DNA of 18,478 bases from JBJXGF01 sp046153015 (lineage in GTDB: Bacteria; Actinomycetota; Acidimicrobiia; Acidimicrobiales; CAIXPF01), in assembly GCA_046153015.1 (NCBI GenBank), contig JBJXGF010000359.1, positions 1 through 18,478 of the forward strand, given 5' to 3'. The notes beneath the pieces are model-generated. The model was not told the origin of the DNA. It did no database searches and saw only the letters and a list, made by a program, of their open reading frames with translations. Shown piece after piece: positions 14,665 to 18,478 of the stretch. Position numbers and translations under genes: made by a program. The stretch's first letter is position 1. Every line of letters begins with the position of its first letter.

Positions 14665-15276
14665 TCACGAGAGACCCCGGACGATGAAGTCGTACATGGC
14701 GTCAGCCAGCTCCTCGGGAGTGAGCGCGCCGTCGGCGCGGTACCAGCGGTCGGTTGCGTTGAGCAGGGACAGCACGAAGGTGGCCGCCAGCCCCGGGTCG
14801 AGCCCCTCGCGAAAGCGCCCGGCCTCGACGCCCGCCTCGATGACCCGGCGGAACGAGGCCTCGTAGCGATCGCGCAGCTCCACGGCGCGCAAGCGCTCGG
14901 GGTCGGGCAGGTGGCGGTCCTCGTTGAGGTAGGTGGCCGCCCGATCACGGTTGTCGACCACGATGCGGATGTGCCCCGCCACCAGCCGGCGGAGCTGGGC
15001 GGCCGGGTCGCCGCCCGCCTGGGCCACCTCGTCGGCCAACGCCTGGAAGAGCGCGGCGCCTTCGCCGATGATCTCGACCAGCAGCTCGTCCTTGGAGCCG
15101 ATGTGGGCGTAGAGGGACGAGCCGAGCAGACCGAGCGCCTCGCCCAGCTCCCGCATGGAGGTGCCGTGGAAGCCCCGGGCGGCGAAGAGCCGACCGGCCA
15201 CCGCCACCACGTCGTCCCGGCTGCGCTTGACCCGCGGCGGGGCGCCCACCGGCGCGGCGCCGCTCGCTGCGCTCAC
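14665..15276 (-). CDS. paaR: TetR family regulator, probable PaaR-type repressor of the paa genes
   Basis: A 203-aa TetR regulator. The GTG start at 15276 overlaps the paaD stop (GTGA). The DNA-binding domain is at residues about 20-66: a helix DDVVAVAGRLFAARGF, then TSMRELGEALGLLGSSLYAHIGSKDELL, the classic TetR helix-turn-helix. The C-terminal part (about 80-203) is the all-helical ligand-binding domain with SLLNATDRWYR. Its location inside the paa operon, and a palindrome in front of paaA that matches the PaaR site I recall from Thermus (CNAACGNNCGTTNG), suggest a repressor released by phenylacetyl-CoA. It would be autoregulated, since it is transcribed from the paaA promoter. The symbol is an inference from context; a different CoA-ester ligand is possible. 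Confidence 0.85.
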   Translation of the reverse strand: MSAASGAAPVGAPPRVKRSRDDVVAVAGRLFAARGFHGTSMRELGEALGLLGSSLYAHIGSKDELLVEIIGEGAALFQALADEVAQAGGDPAAQLRRLVAGHIRIVVDNRDRAATYLNEDRHLPDPERLRAVELRDRYEASFRRVIEAGVEAGRFREGLDPGLAATFVLSLLNATDRWYRADGALTPEELADAMYDFIVRGLS

Positions 15277-15773
15277 GGTTGCGCCCGCTCGCCGGCTTCG
15301 GTGAGGCGGATCACCTCCACCGGGTTGGAGCAGGCGGCGCAGTAGGCGATCGAACGGCAGCGGGTCGGGCCGTATGCGGAGCGCTCGGCGACCTCCCGCG
15401 AGCCGCACACCGGGCAGATCACCGAGCCGTCGGCGCCCCGGATGCTGATCGTGTACTGGGCGGCGAGCACCGCCCGCGCCGCCGGGGCGATGCGGTCCGG
15501 GCTCCAGCGAGGCTCGTCGAGCAGCGTGACCCGCACCCGGCCCACGCCGGGCACCGCCTCGGCCGCCGCCCGCACGTCGCGCTCGATCATGGCCAACGCG
15601 GGGCACCCGAACACGGTGGGCGTGAGGGCCACCTCCACGTCGGCGCCGGCCACCGCCACCGCCTCGAGCATGCCCAGCTCCTCGATCGTGAGATCCGGGT
15701 ACTCCGGGTCGCACACCGCGGCCACCGCGGCCCGCACCGCGGCCGGATCGGGGGCCACTCCCGGCCCGCTCAT
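15273..15773 (-). CDS. paaD: PaaD, Fe-S/diiron maturation factor of the phenylacetyl-CoA epoxidase
   Basis: A 166-aa protein in two parts. Residues 10-110 are a MIP18/SufT-type domain: VCDPEYPDLTIEELGML near the start, and the motif TPTVFGCPALAMIERDV with the conserved Cys. Residues 125-166 are a PaaD-specific C-terminal zinc-ribbon-like region with the pairs CPVCGS and CAAC around a further Cys (PTRC). PaaD is needed for assembly of the epoxidase system (family knowledge). The ATG overlaps the paaA stop (ATGA) and its stop overlaps the tetR start, so the three are tightly coupled. Confidence 0.94.
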   Translation of the reverse strand: MSGPGVAPDPAAVRAAVAAVCDPEYPDLTIEELGMLEAVAVAGADVEVALTPTVFGCPALAMIERDVRAAAEAVPGVGRVRVTLLDEPRWSPDRIAPAARAVLAAQYTISIRGADGSVICPVCGSREVAERSAYGPTRCRSIAYCAACSNPVEVIRLTEAGERAQP

Positions 15774-16702
15774 GCGGCCGCGCCGGCCAGCCGAGCCGCC
15801 GCCGCGTCGAGCGCGGCCCGCACCCAGGCCGTGTCCTCGAAGGCGCGCCGAGCCGTGCCGATGCGACGCTCGCTGTCCGGCCCGCCCTGGCGGAACGTGG
15901 CGAAGAGCGGCGCCCAGTCGACCTCGCCCATCTCCCAGCGCCGGGTCTCGGCGTCGTAGCGCAGCCCCGGGTCGGGGATGGTGAAGCCGTAGTCGGTCAA
16001 CAGCGGGGCGTACTTCTGCACGTAGCGGTCCCGCAGCACGTCGTTGGTCTCCGACTTGATCTTCCAGCGCAGCAGCGGGTCGTCGGGCCGGGCGGGAGGG
16101 CCGAAGAGCTGCAGCGCCGGCCACCACCAACGATCGAGCGAGGCCTGGAACATGGCGTGCTGGTCGGCGGTGCCCTCGGCCAGGGCCAGCAGCATCTCCT
16201 CGCCCTGGCGCATGTGGAAGCCCTCCTCGGCGATCACGCGGCGCAGGATCCGCCGGTACGGGCCGTAGGAGCAGTTCTTGAACACCGCCTGCTGCGCCGC
16301 CAGCGCTGCGGCGTCGACGAGGAACGCGATGGCCACCTGATCGCCCCACGAGAGCGTGGGGTAATGGAACACGTTGTGGAACTTCGAGCGGCCGGCGAAG
16401 AGGTCGGCCAGCATCTCCTCGCGGGTCTTCACGCGGAGGTCGGCCGCCACCATGTACAGGAGGTGGGCGTGGCCGATCTCGTCCTGCGTCTTGGCCAGGA
16501 TCGAGAGCTTGCGAGCGAGGCCAGGCGCCCGCGGGATCCAGTCCCGCTCGCAGAGCCCGCCCATCAGCTCGGAGTTGGCGTGGAGCTCGATGAAGCGGAA
16601 GACCGCCAGGCGGTACTCCTCGGGCATCTGGTCGCCGGGCTCGACGATGCCGCCCTCCTCGAGGAACGACTCGAACTCGGCCAGAGAGCTCCACGTGCGC
16701 AT
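15770..16702 (-). CDS. paaA: 1,2-phenylacetyl-CoA epoxidase, catalytic subunit PaaA
   Basis: A 310-aa diiron oxygenase subunit, essentially the length of E. coli PaaA. It inserts oxygen from O2 into the ring of phenylacetyl-CoA. Iron-ligand candidates are E39 (FIELHANSELMGG), E75 and H78 (KTQDEIGHAHLLYM), D130 (FLVDAAALAAQ), and E160 and H163 (IAEEGFHMRQGEEM), the standard ferritin-like set. NCSYGPYRRILRR and WKIKSETNDVLRDRYVQKYAP are further PaaA landmarks. The ATG at 16702 has a leaderless-type -10 (TAGGCT) 6 nt upstream and the TetR-type palindrome next to it, so this is the first gene of the operon paaA-paaD-tetR-paaB-paaC. Confidence 0.96.
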   Translation of the reverse strand: MRTWSSLAEFESFLEEGGIVEPGDQMPEEYRLAVFRFIELHANSELMGGLCERDWIPRAPGLARKLSILAKTQDEIGHAHLLYMVAADLRVKTREEMLADLFAGRSKFHNVFHYPTLSWGDQVAIAFLVDAAALAAQQAVFKNCSYGPYRRILRRVIAEEGFHMRQGEEMLLALAEGTADQHAMFQASLDRWWWPALQLFGPPARPDDPLLRWKIKSETNDVLRDRYVQKYAPLLTDYGFTIPDPGLRYDAETRRWEMGEVDWAPLFATFRQGGPDSERRIGTARRAFEDTAWVRAALDAAAARLAGAAA

Positions 16703-16708
16703 GCGTCG

Positions 16709-16714
16709 AGCCTA
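16709..16714 (-). promoter_or_regulatory. Leaderless-type -10 hexamer TAGGCT for paaA
   Basis: On the minus strand TAGGCT lies 6 nt before the paaA ATG at 16702, with CGACGC between and no ribosome binding site. The palindromic operator at 16719-16734 is immediately upstream, between this -10 and where the -35 would be, an ideal place for repression. Confidence 0.55.
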
Positions 16715-16718
16715 CCAA

Positions 16719-16734
16719 ACGAACGATCGTTGGT
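16719..16734. promoter_or_regulatory. TetR/PaaR-type operator palindrome between paaA and the acyl-CoA dehydrogenase
   Basis: ACGAACGATCGTTGGT, a 16-bp palindrome with 7 of 8 pairs matched and a perfect AACGATCGTT core. Positions 16720-16733 fit the Thermus thermophilus PaaR consensus CNAACGNNCGTTNG at every fixed position (consensus recalled from memory). It abuts the -10 of paaA on one side and covers the -35 region of the divergent acyl-CoA dehydrogenase on the other, so one bound dimer could control both. Confidence 0.72.
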
Positions 16735-16748
16735 CTACCGATTTGGGG

Positions 16749-16754
16749 TATGCT
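16749..16754 (+). promoter_or_regulatory. Leaderless-type -10 hexamer TATGCT for the acyl-CoA dehydrogenase
   Basis: TATGCT lies 7 nt before the ATG at 16762 with no ribosome binding site between. It contains the alternative upstream ATG (16750), which argues that the true start is 16762. Confidence 0.5.
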
Positions 16755-16761
16755 CGCGGCC

Positions 16762-17910
16762 ATGATCTTCACCGCCGAGCACGAGCTGTTCCGCAAGACG
16801 GTCCGCGACTTCGTCGAGGCCGAGATCACGCCGAACATCCCCGCGTGGGAGGCCGCCGGCGGATTCCCGGCCCACGAGCTCTTCGCCAAGATGGGCGCGC
16901 TCGGCTTCCTCGGCCTCGAGTACGACCCGGCGTTCGGCGGCCAGGGGGCCGACCACAGCTGGACCGTCGTGCTCGGCGAGGAGCTGGGCCGGGTCGAGAC
17001 GCTGTCGGTGGCCATGGCCACCGGGGTGCAGACCGACATGGCGACCCCCTCGCTCGCCCGCTTCGGCTCGCCGGAGCTGAAGGAGCGCTGGCTGGCGCCG
17101 GCCTGCCGGGGCGAGATGGTCGCCGCGATCGGCGTGACCGAGCCCGACGCCGGGTCCGACGTGGCCGCCATCCGCACCCGGGCCGTGCGCGACGGCGACG
17201 AGCTGGTGATCAACGGGGCCAAGCTCTACATCACCAACGGCACACAGGCCGACTGGGTGTGCCTGCTCGCCCGCACCTCCGGCTCGGGCGGCTACAGCGG
17301 CATGTCCCAGATCGTGGCGCCCACCGCCACGCCCGGCTTCACCGTGTCGCGCAAGCTCGACAAGCTGGGCATGCGCGCCTCGGACACGGCCGAGCTCACG
17401 CTCACCGACGTGCGGGTGCCGGTCGGCAACGTGATCGGGGTCGAGGGGCGCGGGTTCCAGCAGCAGATGCAGCAGTTCCAGAACGAGCGGATGATCGCCT
17501 CGTACAACGCCGTCGGCGCGATCGACGACGCGCTGGCCCGCACCCGGCAGTACCTGAAGGCCCGCAAGGCGTTCGGCAAGTCGCTCCTGGCCAACCAGCA
17601 CCTGCAGTACGAGCTGGCCGACCTCGCCGCCGACGCCGACATGCTGCGTCAGTACAACTACGCCTGCGCCGCGGCGTACCTGCGGGGCGAGGACACCACC
17701 CGCTACGCCACGGTGGCCAAGCTCAAGATGGCCCGCCTCCTGCGCCGGGTGGCGGACCTCGTGCTGCAGTTCCACGGCGGGCTCGGCTACATGGAGGAGC
17801 ACTGGACCGCCCGGTTCTTCCGCGACGCCCGGCTGTGGTCGATCGGCGGCGGCGCCGACGAGGTGATGCTGCGCACGCTGGCCCGCCTCGACGGCGGCTG
17901 GGACGAGTGA
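16762..17910 (+). CDS. Acyl-CoA dehydrogenase
   Basis: A 382-aa FAD flavoenzyme that makes a trans-2 double bond in an acyl-CoA. Landmarks in order are FRKTVRDFVEAEI at the N-terminus, the first signature GVTEPDAGSDVAAIRT (124-139), YITNGTQADW (156-165), LGMRASDTAELTLTDVRVP (202-220), and the C-terminal QFHGGLGYMEEH with RFFRDARL. The catalytic base is probably E242 in QNERMIAS, as in isovaleryl- and long-chain-type members, because the usual C-terminal YEGT glutamate is replaced by IGGGADEVM. The start at 16762 (MIFTAEHELF) is favoured over 16750, which lies inside the -10. It is divergent from paaA and shares its operator, which suggests induction with aromatic or acyl-CoA catabolism. The substrate chain is not readable. 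Confidence 0.95.
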   Translation: MIFTAEHELFRKTVRDFVEAEITPNIPAWEAAGGFPAHELFAKMGALGFLGLEYDPAFGGQGADHSWTVVLGEELGRVETLSVAMATGVQTDMATPSLARFGSPELKERWLAPACRGEMVAAIGVTEPDAGSDVAAIRTRAVRDGDELVINGAKLYITNGTQADWVCLLARTSGSGGYSGMSQIVAPTATPGFTVSRKLDKLGMRASDTAELTLTDVRVPVGNVIGVEGRGFQQQMQQFQNERMIASYNAVGAIDDALARTRQYLKARKAFGKSLLANQHLQYELADLAADADMLRQYNYACAAAYLRGEDTTRYATVAKLKMARLLRRVADLVLQFHGGLGYMEEHWTARFFRDARLWSIGGGADEVMLRTLARLDGGWDE

Positions 17911-17911
17911 C

Positions 17912-17931
17912 GCGCCGGCCCCGGCCGGCGC
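17912..17931. terminator. Bidirectional hairpin between convergent genes
   Basis: GCGCCGGCC, two bases, GGCCGGCGC: a nine-base inverted repeat filling the 25-nt gap between the stops of the acyl-CoA dehydrogenase (plus) and the YcxB-like gene (minus). There is no U tract. Confidence 0.6.
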
Positions 17932-17935
17932 CTCC

Positions 17936-18388
17936 TCAGGACCGCAGCGACGCGCGGGTCTTGGCGGCGACGATCGTGCGAAACCGGGCCTCGTCGGCCG
18001 GTGTGGCGAACGCCCGCTCCGGCACGGCGTTCCACTGCCGCGTGTTGTGCAGCAGCACGTAGAGCCCCCCGATCTGGCGGACCCACGGATAGAACGACCA
18101 GTTGTAGCTGCTCGAGCGGCCGCCGGAGCGCACGACCGCGCCGGTGGTGGTGAAGGTGTGGGTCTGCTCGGCCCGGGCGACCGGGTTGCGCCGCCAGCGC
18201 AGGTACGGCGAGAGCACGATCCCCATGAGGGCCGTGACCACGGCGGCCAGGAGGCCGATCCACCACTCCCGGGACGCGTAGACGATCCCGAGGCCGATCA
18301 TGGTGGGCCCGAGCACGTGCTCGGGGTTGCGCATCGAGGCGGCGAACGCGGCGCGGCGGTATTCCTGCTCGGTGAGCGTGAAGGTCAC
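17936..18388 (-). CDS. YcxB-like membrane protein
   Basis: A 150-aa protein from a GTG at 18388. The frame stays open to the window edge without an ATG, GTG or TTG, so a start further upstream cannot be excluded. The N-terminal 20 residues (TFTLTEQEYRRAAFAASMRNP) lead into two membrane helices at about 26-40 and 43-60 (LGPTMIGLGIVYASREWW, IGLLAAVVTALMGIVLSPYL). The C-terminal half is a YcxB-like domain: THTFTTTGAVVRSGGRSSSYNWSFY, then VRQIGGLYVLLHNTRQWNAVPERAF, the typical WxxI...yl.l....ipkr.f pattern. The function of the family is unknown. No ribosome binding site is evident. The gene is convergent with the acyl-CoA dehydrogenase. Confidence 0.75.
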   Translation of the reverse strand: MTFTLTEQEYRRAAFAASMRNPEHVLGPTMIGLGIVYASREWWIGLLAAVVTALMGIVLSPYLRWRRNPVARAEQTHTFTTTGAVVRSGGRSSSYNWSFYPWVRQIGGLYVLLHNTRQWNAVPERAFATPADEARFRTIVAAKTRASLRS

Positions 18389-18478
18389 GGTGACCGGCGC
18401 CGTGGAGCTGCCCCGCCCGGCGTCGCCGCCCCGCCCGCGCTCGCCGTCCAGCCCGGCGCTGCTGCGCCCGGGGCGCGG

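Noticed and set aside
16750..16761. Upstream ATG start for the acyl-CoA dehydrogenase
   Set aside because: This ATG is part of the TATGCT -10 hexamer, and family alignment begins at MIFTAEHELF.

Overview
This is a dense, very GC-rich window with strong G/C third-position bias and many 1-4 nt gene overlaps. That profile fits an actinobacterium. The mix of CoA transferase, amidases, acyl-CoA dehydrogenase and a phenylacetyl-CoA epoxidase cluster would suit an uncultured Acidimicrobiia-type lineage; this placement is an inference from style, not from a marker gene. No mobile element, tRNA, rRNA or CRISPR array was seen, and no gene-free stretch exceeds about 120 bases.

Layout. (1) 1-2286, plus strand: the 3' end of a LemA-family gene, overlapping a DUF2207 membrane protein. 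(2) 2348-5606, plus strand: a tight three-gene cassette. It holds an unrecognised 173-aa protein, a Lon-like protease domain fused through one membrane helix to a formylglycine-generating-enzyme (FGE/SUMF1)-like domain, and an unrecognised 272-aa protein with a Cys- and aromatic-rich C-terminus. (3) 5660-8289, minus strand: a CaiB/BaiF class III CoA transferase followed by an amidase-signature hydrolase. (4) 8401-10654, plus strand: two tandem paralogous class-C beta-lactamase-fold serine hydrolases, ended by a GC hairpin. (5) 10713-13154, minus strand: a second amidase, a PH-like-domain protein, and a BCP-type peroxiredoxin whose peroxidatic cysteine codon is an in-frame TGA followed by a SECIS-like hairpin. 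A five-copy 16-bp tandem repeat overlaps its 3' end. (6) 13235-16702, minus strand: a phenylacetyl-CoA epoxidase operon paaA-paaD-tetR-paaB-paaC, then a 99-aa orphan and a 36-nt palindromic terminator. (7) 16762-17910, plus strand: an acyl-CoA dehydrogenase divergent from paaA, sharing one TetR-type operator with it. (8) 17936-18388, minus strand: a YcxB-like membrane protein.

The paa cluster encodes the oxygenase (PaaA/PaaC with PaaB) and the Fe-S maturation factor PaaD that epoxidise phenylacetyl-CoA. The embedded TetR repressor probably binds the palindrome between paaA and the acyl-CoA dehydrogenase gene. No paaE reductase is present in the window.

The two most notable items are easily missed by automatic annotation. 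One is the selenocysteine peroxiredoxin, which ORF calling splits into two undetected pieces. The other is the Lon-like/TM/FGE cassette, whose two partner proteins I do not recognise and which I consider a candidate undescribed envelope-spanning system. Four genes also show a TANNNT-type -10 hexamer 6-7 nt before the start codon, the signature of leaderless transcription.
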